From DASRHT01 sp035293765 (GTDB lineage: Bacteria; Chloroflexota; Ktedonobacteria; Ktedonobacterales; Ktedonobacteraceae), in assembly GCA_035293765.1 (NCBI GenBank), contig DATGMF010000044.1:124001-188000 (forward strand): 64,000 nucleotides of DNA, given 5' to 3'. Positions within the stretch are counted from its first letter, which is position 1, and each line of letters begins with the position of its first letter. The notes under the pieces were generated by a model, which saw only the letters and a list, made by a program, of their open reading frames with translations, was not told the DNA's origin and made no database searches. Of this stretch, positions 18,984 through 27,934 are shown piece by piece. The position numbers and the translations under genes were made by a program.

Positions 18984-19043
18984 CGGTGAGAATATCTATG
19001 AGGCAATTAGCACATCTTCTTTTGGAAGCGAGGTGGTGAAACC

Positions 19044-21044
19044 GTGTCTTCAATTTCTACTGGCGCTCGCCTGCTTCTCCCTGATCGCGACCTGCGCTGG
19101 CTCCTGCTAAAATGGATTGTCGCGCTCGTCGTTCCTCTATCCGTGTTTACTTTTGTCTGGAGCGGTGAAGAGATTGTTAATAATGTGCTGCTTGGCATCT
19201 TCCTGCCCCAAAGCACGCAGTTCACCACTTCAACAGTCATCCAGGCGGGTATTTTTATTTTGCTCTTTTACGCGACGGTGATGGCCCTCATCGGCTATCT
19301 TGTCGCTGCTGATACGGGCTACCGAGGGATCGTCGAGTTATGGATCGACGTTCTGGTTTTCGTGATAGTTCCCCTTCTCTTGATCATTATCACAAATAAC
19401 CTGTTGATTGGTCTGGCCCTCTGTGCAATCATCTGGCCTCTCTACTTCCTGCTGAGAAAATATGTGCGCAAACTGCGCCACTACGTTCCTCCTCTCCCCC
19501 TGGAAAGTTTGCAAGTGATTGATGCGGAGAAGCGCGCCCTTCTCATGAGCAAAGCCGCCATCGGGGGATTCTGGTTCGGGATGACGTTCTCCGTTATCTC
19601 CTTAATCGCGGATATCGTCTTTTACATCTCCGATCCGAACTCATTTCCTCTTGTTCTTCTGGCATGGGTGGTTGTTCGGACGCTGCTATTGCCTGTTGCA
19701 GGCTATTTCCTCGGCAGATTAGGCGGTATAGTGGCCCTGCGCCGTACGCTAAATGCGAAAGCCGAAGAGAATGGTGTGGCAAAAAAGACGAATGGCCGCG
19801 TCAGTAAGCGACGCCAGTTACAGAGCCTTTCTGCCAGTCGAGCTAAGGAAGAAGCGAAAGACCTTGTGCCGAATGATTTGCCCCTGCGTAGCACAGGCGC
19901 ACAGCGGTTTTATCTGACCATTCTTGTGGCCTTCGTCCTGTTCTACCCGGTGCTTGATCCTATTCTGTTTGGCTCCGGGACAAATGGGCGTCTGTCTGGC
20001 TATGGGGATGCGGGCTTCTATGTGATTCTCGCGCTTGGCCTCAATATCGTGGTTGGCTTCGCGGGCCTGCTTGATCTCGGCTATGTTGCCTTCTTTGCCA
20101 TAGGTTCCTATGCCTGGGGGCTGGTCGGCTCGACGCAGTTTACTGTGGTGACTCGCATTGTGGTCAATCCGCAAATCTGGCCGTGGTTTTTCTGGCCCAT
20201 GATCATTGTTGCGGCCCTCATCGCCGCTTTCTGGGCAGTCGTCTTTGGAGTGCCTACGCTCCGCTTGCGTGGCGACTACCTTGCTATCGTGACGCTTGGC
20301 TTCGGTGAGATTATCCCGATTTTCTTCCTTGAGTTGGATAAGTATACCAATGGGACCAATGGCATTGTCGGTGTCTACTCTCCCTATTTCCCTGGCATTG
20401 ACTGGCATAGCTATACCCCCATTCCCTATTATTATCTGATCCTGGCCTTGATTGCCCTGTCAATCTTTGCCAATGTGCGCCTGCGTGATTCTCGCCTGGG
20501 GCGTGCCTGGGTCGCGATCCGCGAGGATGAGATTGCTGCATCTTCATCAGGGATCAACCTTGCCAATACGAAACTGCTGGCATTTGGCGCTGGAGCTTTC
20601 TTCTCCGGCGTTGCAGGCGTCTACCACGCGGCAAAGCTTGGAACTGTCTCACCCGATAACTTTAACTCGGCAGATTCGATTATTTACCTGGCTATGGTGG
20701 TCATTGGTGGCCTGGGGAGTATTCCTGGTGTGATTGTAGGTGCGCTTGCTGTGTATTCTATCAATCTGTTCGTCCTCGCGCAGCTCGATACTATCGCCTC
20801 AGATCCAAATAACATCCTGCACACCGTTCAGCAGCTGATCCCTGGCTTTACGTTCGGCAGCATTCGCAATCTGATTTTTGGTATTATTCTGGTAGCGGTG
20901 ATGATCTTCCGACCAGAGGGGCTTATTCCCAGTGCAAGGAGGCGACGCGAGTTACATCGCGCCGAAGGGGAGGCCGCGGAGGTCGGTTCGCTGGACGCGC
21001 CGCCCGGATCGGCTGTGTTTGAGTCAGAAGTGCGTGTTGAGTAA
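19044..21044 (+). CDS. livM: branched-chain amino acid ABC permease LivM with long N-terminal membrane extension
   Basis: 666 aa, against 300-450 for most LivM. The last ~370 residues are the LivM permease domain: YVILALGLNIVVGFAGLLDL, LRGDYLAIVTLGFGEI and the EAA-like loop VAIREDEIAASSSGIN. The first ~290 residues carry six or seven extra hydrophobic segments, then a charged basic linker (about 235-285). The extension is one continuous frame with no stop and no internal ribosome site that I noticed. GTG start at 19044 with GAGGTGG 7 nt upstream. Central gene of the operon. The role of the extension is unknown. Confidence 0.9.
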   Translation: MSSISTGARLLLPDRDLRWLLLKWIVALVVPLSVFTFVWSGEEIVNNVLLGIFLPQSTQFTTSTVIQAGIFILLFYATVMALIGYLVAADTGYRGIVELWIDVLVFVIVPLLLIIITNNLLIGLALCAIIWPLYFLLRKYVRKLRHYVPPLPLESLQVIDAEKRALLMSKAAIGGFWFGMTFSVISLIADIVFYISDPNSFPLVLLAWVVVRTLLLPVAGYFLGRLGGIVALRRTLNAKAEENGVAKKTNGRVSKRRQLQSLSASRAKEEAKDLVPNDLPLRSTGAQRFYLTILVAFVLFYPVLDPILFGSGTNGRLSGYGDAGFYVILALGLNIVVGFAGLLDLGYVAFFAIGSYAWGLVGSTQFTVVTRIVVNPQIWPWFFWPMIIVAALIAAFWAVVFGVPTLRLRGDYLAIVTLGFGEIIPIFFLELDKYTNGTNGIVGVYSPYFPGIDWHSYTPIPYYYLILALIALSIFANVRLRDSRLGRAWVAIREDEIAASSSGINLANTKLLAFGAGAFFSGVAGVYHAAKLGTVSPDNFNSADSIIYLAMVVIGGLGSIPGVIVGALAVYSINLFVLAQLDTIASDPNNILHTVQQLIPGFTFGSIRNLIFGIILVAVMIFRPEGLIPSARRRRELHRAEGEAAEVGSLDAPPGSAVFESEVRVE

Positions 21045-21065
21045 CAGGAAAGGAGAAAAGGTATT

Positions 21066-21917
21066 ATGAATGCAAATCGTACCGAGCTCGCAGGCAATCC
21101 TGATGCTATGAAGTCAGCGAGCGATCCTTTGCTGGAGCTGAGCGCGGTAACTAAACAGTTTGGCGGCCTGACCGCGGTTGAAAAAGTGGATCTGGTCGTT
21201 CGCCCTAGAGAGATTGTGAGTGTTATCGGCCCCAACGGTGCTGGCAAGACGACCGTTTTTAATCTCATCACTGGCATTTACCGCCCAACGTCAGGCAATA
21301 TCTCCCTGGAAGGGAAATCGCTGGTTGGCCTTAATCCTGACCAGGTGGTGATGCGGGGGATTACGCGCACCTTCCAGAATATTCGCCTGTTCAATAATAT
21401 GACGGTGCTGGAGAATATCCTTGTTGGTCAGCATACGCGGCTCAAAGCGGGTTTGTTGGGATCGCTATTTCGTCCGCCACATGTTTTGCGCGAAGAAGAA
21501 GAGGCTCGTAAACGAGCCGTTGACCTGCTTGGCTTTTTTGGCACTGCTTTGTTAGAGCGGCAGGAAGAATATGTGGTGAACCTCTCTTATGCGGATCGAC
21601 GCCGGGTTGAGATTGCACGAGCCCTGGCAGCCAGCCCTAAATTGCTCTTGCTGGATGAGCCGACCGCCGGTATGAATGAGGCCGAGACCCTGGAGGCCGT
21701 GAAATACGTGCGGCGCTTACGCGATGAACTGGGACTGACGATCCTGCTGATTGAGCATAAACTGACGGTCACAATGGGCATATCGGATCGCATCGCGGTG
21801 CTTGACTATGGTCGCAAAATTGCCGAAGGGTTGCCCGAACAGGTGCGGCGCGATGAGAAGGTGATAGCCGCTTATCTGGGCAAAGCAACAACAAGTGATC
21901 AGGGAGCTGCTGAGTAA
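21066..21917 (+). CDS. livG: branched-chain amino acid ABC transporter ATPase LivG
   Basis: 283 aa. Walker A GPNGAGKTT, Q-loop region TRTFQNIRLFNNMTVLEN, and Walker B LLLLDEPTAGMN. The signature is degenerate: NLSYADRRRVEIARAL has SYADR where SGGQ is usual, which is normal for LivG. The C-terminus AYLGKA is the LivG hallmark. Energises LivH/LivM together with LivF. AGGAAAGGAG precedes the ATG; 21 bp after livM. Confidence 0.93.
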   Translation: MNANRTELAGNPDAMKSASDPLLELSAVTKQFGGLTAVEKVDLVVRPREIVSVIGPNGAGKTTVFNLITGIYRPTSGNISLEGKSLVGLNPDQVVMRGITRTFQNIRLFNNMTVLENILVGQHTRLKAGLLGSLFRPPHVLREEEEARKRAVDLLGFFGTALLERQEEYVVNLSYADRRRVEIARALAASPKLLLLDEPTAGMNEAETLEAVKYVRRLRDELGLTILLIEHKLTVTMGISDRIAVLDYGRKIAEGLPEQVRRDEKVIAAYLGKATTSDQGAAE

Positions 21918-21983
21918 CTCAGAGGGGAGACGACGTTCTTCCTGCTTTTCTGAAAAGCCACAGCGGAAACTGTGAGGTTTACA

Positions 21984-22691
21984 ATGTTAAAACTCGTCAA
22001 TGTAAATACCTATTATGGCCCGAGCCACGTCCTGCAAGATGTTTCGCTTGAGGTACACAAGGGGGAGATTGTGTGCCTGCTCGGCGCGAATGCGGCTGGC
22101 AAGACCACGACCATGAAAACAATATTTGGATTGGTTCGCCCCCGTACTGGCTCCATTTTATTTGAAGAGCAACCAATCGAGCGTAAACTGACCGGCGATA
22201 TTGTCAGCTCCGGCCTGGCGCTGGTACCCGAAGCGCGCCGTATCTTTCCTCGTATGACTGTGCTTGAAAACCTTGAGATGGGTGCGTATAGCCGTCACAA
22301 CCGGGCCGAGGTTAAAGAAGATCTTGACCACGTCTGCCAGATTTTTCCCCGCATCCAGGAACGGCTGAAACAGGTTGCCGGGACGATGTCCGGTGGAGAA
22401 CAACAGATGCTGGCAATGGGCCGCGCTTTGATGTCCCGCCCCCAGATGATTTGTATGGACGAGCCCTCAATGGGACTCTCACCCATTCTGGTGGAGACGG
22501 TATTTAATACGATTCTACGCATTCGCTCCGAAGGCGTGACCATCTTTCTGGTAGAGCAAAACGCTTCTATGGCGTTAAGTCTGGCAGATCGTGGATATGT
22601 GCTACAAACGGGCAGAATTGTGCTGAGCGATACCGCAAACAATCTTCTGACAAATGATCTGGTACGCCAGGCGTATCTGGGTGGCGGTTAG
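21984..22691 (+). CDS. livF: branched-chain amino acid ABC transporter ATPase LivF
   Basis: 235 aa. Walker A GANAAGKTT, signature MSGGEQQMLAMGRALM, Walker B MICMDEPSMGLSP, and the C-terminal AYLGGG typical of LivF. The second nucleotide-binding subunit of the importer. ATG at 21984 preferred over an in-frame GTG at 21972, since that GTG lies in the TGAGG ribosome site 6 nt upstream. Last gene of the operon, followed 27 bp later by a strong terminator. Confidence 0.93.
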   Translation: MLKLVNVNTYYGPSHVLQDVSLEVHKGEIVCLLGANAAGKTTTMKTIFGLVRPRTGSILFEEQPIERKLTGDIVSSGLALVPEARRIFPRMTVLENLEMGAYSRHNRAEVKEDLDHVCQIFPRIQERLKQVAGTMSGGEQQMLAMGRALMSRPQMICMDEPSMGLSPILVETVFNTILRIRSEGVTIFLVEQNASMALSLADRGYVLQTGRIVLSDTANNLLTNDLVRQAYLGGG

Positions 22692-22718
22692 CCATTACAT
22701 TTTCTGATAAAAACGATA

Positions 22719-22754
22719 AAAGAAGCTCTAGCAAGCCGCCTAGAGCTTCTTTAT
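22719..22754 (+). terminator. intrinsic terminator of the liv-type operon
   Basis: 13-bp perfect stem: AAAGAAGCTCTAG (22719-22731) and CTAGAGCTTCTTT (22740-22752), 8-nt loop. The T-tract is part of the stem, so it may also work in reverse. Confidence 0.85.
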
Positions 22755-23146
22755 GGCTGGTTATCAATAGTGATGCACCTCCGGTAAAGATTGTTCCCTC
22801 ACAGTAGTACTTTCCTGCCAATAGAAAAGCCTGGTATGTAAAAGTGGGGAAGAATGTAGTATCATCCCTCAGTAGTCGCGATAAAATATTCTGCTCTACA
22901 ACAAAACAGTATAGAACAGAATAAACAGGTATGCATATTGTTACATGTTTCCGCTTCTATTGAATGGATTGGTAGCATGAGCATACCAGGGTAAAAGGAG
23001 TATTGTGAGAGACAATTCCTCTTACACTATTCCCCATATTTGTGTGTAGCGCGTCCAGCAGTCACGACTATTGCTGGAAAGACAAGTGGACAACCTGATA
23101 ACGACTCGTCAGTTGTCCTTCAACTATACGGAAGGAGTATGGTCGT
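22755..23146 (+). promoter_or_regulatory. intergenic leader of the cupredoxin-like lipoprotein, with hairpins
   Basis: No gene. A split dyad ATTCTG/TCTA and TATAGA/CAGAAT spans about 22890-22925. CCAGCA and TGCTGG flank a short loop near 23055-23077. GGACAAC (23088-23094) pairs with GTTGTCC (23112-23118), with an inner CTGA/TCAG, just upstream of the GGAAGGAG ribosome site at about 23130. These suggest a structured leader; no known riboswitch class is evident. Confidence 0.35.
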
Positions 23147-23620
23147 ATGACAAAGACTTTCATTCGGTCAACCCATCGGGCGACTCTCTGGACAACATCG
23201 CTTTGCTTGCTGATCCTGGCCTTGATTGCTACTGCTTGTGGTGATTCGGGCTCCCCGGCAACTTCTTCGCCCAGCTCAAACGCAGCCTCATCGGGCAACG
23301 TGACCATAGTCACGATCACTGAGCAAGCCGGGGGACATGATATTTACGGGTTCGCTCCCCAGACCGTGGCGATTAAAGCCGGAACCTCCATTAAGTGGGT
23401 CAATAATTCAGACGAGAACCACAAGTTGATCATTACACCCTCCGGTCCCACGGCAGGCACTGTACCCAGGAGTGGGTCCAATGATAATACCCTGATGGTG
23501 ACTTTCCCTACGGCTGGAACGTTTACGATCACCAGTCAATTAGTGGACCGTCTCAAGGACGGACAACATACCCCTGATCCTGCCGATAGCCATGCAATGC
23601 TCACCGTGACGGTTAACTAA
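23147..23620 (+). CDS. cupredoxin-like lipoprotein without the copper cysteine
   Basis: 157 aa. Basic N-terminus and hydrophobic signal with lipobox ATAC, a Ser/Pro/Ala linker, then a plastocyanin-like beta-sandwich (FAPQTVAIKAGTSIKWVNNSD, ENHKLIIT, FPTAGTFTITSQLVD). In type 1 copper sites a His in the N-H-K-type loop is joined by Cys, His and Met near the C-terminus; here the His (NHK) and a late His are present, but no Cys follows the lipobox. A copper electron carrier is therefore unlikely; ligand binding or a structural role fits better. GGAAGGAG precedes the ATG. Confidence 0.8.
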   Translation: MTKTFIRSTHRATLWTTSLCLLILALIATACGDSGSPATSSPSSNAASSGNVTIVTITEQAGGHDIYGFAPQTVAIKAGTSIKWVNNSDENHKLIITPSGPTAGTVPRSGSNDNTLMVTFPTAGTFTITSQLVDRLKDGQHTPDPADSHAMLTVTVN

Positions 23621-23641
23621 CATCTGATACTCTCCCCGCTT

Positions 23642-23686
23642 CAGAGTGGACTGTCACACGTCTCTGATGCGTAACAGTCCACTCTG
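23642..23686. terminator. 13-bp hairpin between the lipoprotein and the small acidic protein gene
   Basis: CAGAGTGGACTGT (23642-23654) pairs perfectly with ACAGTCCACTCTG (23674-23686), with a further ACG/CGT pair within the loop. It sits between convergent genes but has no T-tract on either side, so termination is likely but not textbook. Confidence 0.55.
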
Positions 23687-23700
23687 GATAATCTCACCTG

Positions 23701-23886
23701 CTACTTCTCGTCCATTTGTCGATGTAGCCCTTCAATACGCTGGATCACCTCTGCCAGCGTAGCAACGCCGAGATCTTCCATATCCTCACGTAACGTTTCC
23801 AGGCGTTCCAGGAGCTCCAACGTATCATATTCATTATCGTCTTCTACTACATCGAACGATTGATCCTTTGGACCTGACTTATCCAT
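23701..23886 (-). CDS. small acidic coiled-coil protein, unknown function
   Basis: 61 aa, strongly acidic, with a heptad-like Leu/Ile pattern from about residue 22 (LELLERLETLREDMEDLG...) predicting a helical hairpin or coiled coil. No family recognised. It is likely real: GGAGGTG lies 9 nt before the ATG, and it is the last frame before a hairpin. Downstream of, and 63 bp after, the beta-propeller lipoprotein on the same strand. Confidence 0.6.
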   Translation of the reverse strand: MDKSGPKDQSFDVVEDDNEYDTLELLERLETLREDMEDLGVATLAEVIQRIEGLHRQMDEK

Positions 23887-23949
23887 GTTCTAATACACCT
23901 CCATATAGTGGTCTCCGTCGAACGTGTTTGTACTTCTCATTTGTCCTGT

Positions 23950-25281
23950 TTAATACAGAAATGACGTATTGGCATCCTGATATGTCCACCCCGGTTGCGT
24001 ATCCTTGCCCTTATCTACCACGACGGGTGAGCCTTGAGGGTGACCAAGATTGTCGATTGTCACGGTATAAAGCCCCTGACCGCTTTTTAACGGCTGCCCC
24101 TGCCATTGTAAACGCCCCTGCGTCAGAAAGAGAAAATGGCGGCTATCGGCTGACCAGAGGCTGTTAGCTGTTGGCTGCAAGAGCGTTGAGGCGGCTGGCT
24201 GTGGGGCGTTGGAATTTCTCACAGTGGCTGAGGCATCATCGCTGAGCAAGAGCGTTCGTTGCTGCGTTGCGGTCCGTATCAGCGTAAGGGTGTGAGGACC
24301 GTCAAGCAAAAGAAACTGGCTATCCGGTGACCAGTAAGGCACGCTGTTGGCTGCCCCGCTAATATCAAAAGAGGTATGATCGCTGAGGTTGCTTATAGTA
24401 TAAGTGGTTCCTGTGCTATAGAGAAGATGATTACCATCAGGCGACCAGGAAAATTGTACACAGGTGCATGTGGCAAGCACGGTAGTCTGACCATTCACAG
24501 TTCCCAGCATCAATTGTACCGTGAGCAGCCCTGTAGACGAGCTATGTGATGGGGCAGGGACAGCGTATAAAAAGCTGGCGTCCTGGTGTGCAGGTTGCCA
24601 TAAGACACGCTCCAAAGTGGCAGGTAGGGGATGGCCTGGCAGCGGGCTCGTTGAAATGTTGCGCAAGTTCGTACCGGCCAGCGTCGTCGTGAATATGCCA
24701 TGCTCTAAATTTCCTATAGCCATTTGCTTTTGATAGGCCAGGGATGGGATAGAGTAGCTGCTGGGAAGCGATTTGATGGCGATGCCTCCCGGCTGGTCGT
24801 TTTGCGATACCCACCAGATCACGTCGTTAGGATGACGAGGGGGTTGCTTGGGAGATTGGCGGTAGAGCAGGCGCGCGTTAGTAATTGCCCACATAGGGTT
24901 ACTATAGGCGACATCCGGGCTGGAAAAAGCGATGGGAATGGGCGTGCCACCATCGACCCCGATTGTATTAACTGTGCTGGGCTCGTCTCCAATCAGCCCG
25001 GTGATGGTAGCGGAAGCAAGGTTTTTAGCTGCCGCAGTTTTGGCAAAGTCAGGGTCCAGGGTACGAAACGCGAGCAACTCGTGATTGGGAGACCAGTTAT
25101 ATCCGATGACAGGGATGTTCGAAGAGAAGACCGCAAAGGCATTGGCTCCGTCGGGATCAATCGTCCATAATTGCCCGTCGCGTATAAAAGCAATCACATT
25201 CGTGCCCACATGTCCTGGGCTGCATGCAACCAGATTGACCAGGAGCAAAAGTAATAATAGCCCGATGCGTCGTTGTTTCAT
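23950..25281 (-). CDS. beta-propeller lipoprotein (TolB/WD40-like)
   Basis: 443 aa. Signal peptide with poly-Leu core and lipobox LVAC, Cys at residue 20. The mature part contains repeated propeller motifs: IAFIRDGQLWTIDPDG, YNWSPNHELLAF, FSWSPDGNHLLYS, YWSPDSQFLLLDG and SLWSADSRHFLFL, the W-S-x-D/N-G/S-x-x-L-x-F signature of TolB-like PD40 blades. Such surface lipoproteins bind proteins or ligands; nothing here identifies a partner. Weak ribosome site before the ATG. Confidence 0.8.
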   Translation of the reverse strand: MKQRRIGLLLLLLLVNLVACSPGHVGTNVIAFIRDGQLWTIDPDGANAFAVFSSNIPVIGYNWSPNHELLAFRTLDPDFAKTAAAKNLASATITGLIGDEPSTVNTIGVDGGTPIPIAFSSPDVAYSNPMWAITNARLLYRQSPKQPPRHPNDVIWWVSQNDQPGGIAIKSLPSSYSIPSLAYQKQMAIGNLEHGIFTTTLAGTNLRNISTSPLPGHPLPATLERVLWQPAHQDASFLYAVPAPSHSSSTGLLTVQLMLGTVNGQTTVLATCTCVQFSWSPDGNHLLYSTGTTYTISNLSDHTSFDISGAANSVPYWSPDSQFLLLDGPHTLTLIRTATQQRTLLLSDDASATVRNSNAPQPAASTLLQPTANSLWSADSRHFLFLTQGRLQWQGQPLKSGQGLYTVTIDNLGHPQGSPVVVDKGKDTQPGWTYQDANTSFLY

Positions 25282-25318
25282 GTATATATAGCCCTGCGCT
25301 TCGTAAGCGACCAGAGGT

Positions 25319-27349
25319 TTAAGATACTAACGGCTCTGGGTTTTTCCACTCTTTGAGCAGGTGAGCAACCTTGCCTTTTGGTGTAATCTCGTAGCGAATG
25401 CGATCCGGGTTAATATCTTTGAAACGGTCGCTATCTTCTGCTGCCACAACTATATCATGAGGGCGGACAAATTGCCAGACCTGAGAGACAATATCCGGCT
25501 CCTGGTGCAGATAGACATATTTGCGCGTGGGGATGTGGGCTTTGAGCGCCAGACCTTCTGCTTTACTAAAGTCCGCTTTAGCCTGTTGATCCTCTAGATA
25601 GGGATCAACGATCTCCATCATGCGTGGGGCGGTTTCGCGCGGCTGGTATTTAGTAAGATACAGGAATATCACCGGTCCATTCTCTTCTGCGCTGTTGACT
25701 GCGCCTCGGATAACGGCATCATTATAGGGGTTGTCCTGCATCAGCACAGCCAGGACAGAACCAGGGAGGCGTTCTTCGATACGCGTTACGGCCATAGGAA
25801 CGGGGATGCGCCCTTTTTGTCTGTAGCGGGCATAGTTTACATAGGCAACGCCCATCCCCAGCAGCGCAACGGAGCCGCCAAATGCGGTTGCCAGCGGTTT
25901 GGTAACCAGATTCGTTGACCAGGCAAGGCCAACCAGGAATGTGGTAAGCACACCGAGGAAAAAATCAATTTTGAACCAGAGGCTTTTCGGCTCCACCTCT
26001 TCTTTATGGATTATTTGCCCTCTGGCGTCCATCGGACCAGAAGCCTGACCGTTCAAGTGACCATGCATTGAAGAAGCAAGCACCTCTTCACTCTCGCCAG
26101 GCTGGGTTCTCCCATTGCGTCGTCCATATGACCTGATGCTGGAAACAAGATTGGCTTTTCTCCAGTCGCGATAGCGCACAATATCCAGGCCCAGGCAGGT
26201 GAGCGTAAAGGCCCCCAGGAGACCAAAAGCATACATATCTCCCAGGATGTTGATGTTGCCTGCTACAGCGATCAAGACCACAATTGGGATGACTGTAGCA
26301 AGCAGGATAGAGTAATGAGGTGTGCCACGCAATTTGTTGCGCCTAAGAATAAAATCTGGCAGAAACTCCATGCGCGAAAGCGCCATGAATACGTGGTAAG
26401 CTCCAATAATAGCGGTATTACTGGCAAATACCAGCAGCGCGCTGGCGCTGATCGCAACCTCCGTCTGTAAGACAATGTTGCCCCAATGGCCTGCTAGCAG
26501 AGAGATAATTTGTGTCGATGTGTCGGCATTCTTCGCCACCTCAGGGAGCAGCATAGTCGAAAGCATAGTTAATAACGGGCTGGTAATGCCGATGGTTAGC
26601 ACCACCAGCAAAAGTGCCTGACCCGCCACTTTCTTATGAGGCTGTCTCATCACAGGTGAGAGCTGCGAAATGCTTTCCAGCCCCGAAAATGCAAGGAAGG
26701 AGCCTGCAAATCCTGCCAGCAAAGAGTAGCCCGTGAGCGAGTGACTGGCGAACATTTTGGGAAATAAGGATAAAAACTCAGCAAAAGATATATGGGAGAA
26801 TACAGTAAAAAGAATCGCAAGATCGCTGACAAAGGCAATAACGGCTCCGACCAGGCTGACGCGTGCGCTTTCACTGATGCCGATCCAGTTCAAAATGCCT
26901 AACAGGACCAGGACGCCAATGGTAATCCATAAGGCATATGGGCCAATCGCTGGCGCGACCACGCTCAAATAAAAAATACCTGATAGGCAACTGATAGCCG
27001 CTGTAAGGAAATAATCAACCAGGATAAACATGCCTCCCAGGGCTCCCCACCAGGAACCAATTGCCTGTGCGGCAACCGTTACGACGCCACCGCCCTGGGG
27101 AAAACGATGGGTGACCTCAGCATATTTCAACGTGAGCAACACAAAAACAGACATCGTCAGGAACACAAAAAAACCGGCAAGTCCCTGAACCGTTTGATAG
27201 AGGATGCCTGGTGTGTAGTAGACAGAGGTACCGATGTCTGCAAAAACGACCGCCCAGCAGAGAATTGGGCCTAGCATACTACTCTTGCTTACGTGCTCAT
27301 CTCTATGAGCCGCATATGATGAGTTTTGCGTCGCAGATTCCTTCGCCAT
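25319..27349 (-). CDS. APC-superfamily amino acid permease with C-terminal UspA-like domain
   Basis: 676 aa. The N-terminal ~500 residues form 12 or so membrane helices of the amino acid-polyamine-organocation family (IGTSVYYTPGILYQTV in helix 1; VTHRFPQGGGVVTVAAQAIG; AFSGLESISQLSPVM in helix 6). The cytoplasmic C-terminus (about 515-670) looks like a universal-stress-protein domain (GSVLAVLMQDNPYNDAVIRGA; DIVVAAEDSDRFKDINPDRIRYE). The fusion suggests nucleotide control of transport. Substrate unknown; polyamine or amino acid import is plausible. Its AAGGAGAA ribosome site is buried in a hairpin (27358-27377). Confidence 0.85.
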   Translation of the reverse strand: MAKESATQNSSYAAHRDEHVSKSSMLGPILCWAVVFADIGTSVYYTPGILYQTVQGLAGFFVFLTMSVFVLLTLKYAEVTHRFPQGGGVVTVAAQAIGSWWGALGGMFILVDYFLTAAISCLSGIFYLSVVAPAIGPYALWITIGVLVLLGILNWIGISESARVSLVGAVIAFVSDLAILFTVFSHISFAEFLSLFPKMFASHSLTGYSLLAGFAGSFLAFSGLESISQLSPVMRQPHKKVAGQALLLVVLTIGITSPLLTMLSTMLLPEVAKNADTSTQIISLLAGHWGNIVLQTEVAISASALLVFASNTAIIGAYHVFMALSRMEFLPDFILRRNKLRGTPHYSILLATVIPIVVLIAVAGNINILGDMYAFGLLGAFTLTCLGLDIVRYRDWRKANLVSSIRSYGRRNGRTQPGESEEVLASSMHGHLNGQASGPMDARGQIIHKEEVEPKSLWFKIDFFLGVLTTFLVGLAWSTNLVTKPLATAFGGSVALLGMGVAYVNYARYRQKGRIPVPMAVTRIEERLPGSVLAVLMQDNPYNDAVIRGAVNSAEENGPVIFLYLTKYQPRETAPRMMEIVDPYLEDQQAKADFSKAEGLALKAHIPTRKYVYLHQEPDIVSQVWQFVRPHDIVVAAEDSDRFKDINPDRIRYEITPKGKVAHLLKEWKNPEPLVS

Positions 27350-27357
27350 ACTGTATG

Positions 27358-27377
27358 TTCTCCTTTACGAAGGAGAA
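27358..27377 (-). promoter_or_regulatory. hairpin sequestering the ribosome-binding site of the APC-Usp permease
   Basis: On the minus strand TTCTCCTT (27377-27370), a 4-nt loop, then AAGGAGAA (27365-27358), which is the Shine-Dalgarno of the permease starting at 27349. The 8-bp perfect stem hides the whole element, so translation should depend on melting or a factor. Geometry seen directly; regulation is inference. Confidence 0.6.
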
Positions 27378-27934
27378 CAAACCTCCTAAATGTATAGTAT
27401 CAGGGTATATAGCTCTGTCGGCTAGATAAAAGGGTAGAATAGTAGTTATTCCTCCCTTTGCCTGAACATTACTTGCCTTGCTCGCGACTGATGCCGCTTT
27501 ATGTAGCACGTAATCGGAGCTATGTTTGGTACATAGTGTAGCACAGTAAACTTGCACAAGTAAAATTTTTTTTGATCAGATTTTTGAGGATATTTTTAGT
27601 GCTTTTCTGCTATTATTGAGCTTATTTTGAGCAAATTATCCCTTTTTACAAGGAAAAGTTTTAGCATTTGGACCATATTATTGAGTTTATTTTTAGGATT
27701 CTAATGGATTTCTTGAGAAAATCTTTAGTATCTTGCTCCAGAGTTCGTAATCACATTGATGAGGCTAAACCATTTTCCTTTAATACCCTTGCGTTTTCTC
27801 GCGTCAGGCTGTAGAATCAAGTATGGTTCCACCTGTTTTTGGTACCGTAGGATCATGCAGGGTCGGTCAATTAGCCCTCAGTCCCAGACATGCATCACAC
27901 GAGCCAATCCCCAAGAAAGGTAGCATAAAACTGA
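27378..27934. other. 557-bp AT-rich divergent spacer with a repeated box
   Basis: No gene. Two near-identical boxes, TATTATTGAGCTTATTTT (27611-27628) and TATTATTGAGTTTATTTT (27676-27693), lie 65 bp apart, about six helical turns. A weak promoter TTGCGT (27789-27794), 17 nt, TAGAAT (27812-27817) faces the MoxR gene. Poly-T tracts near 27567. Confidence 0.4.
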
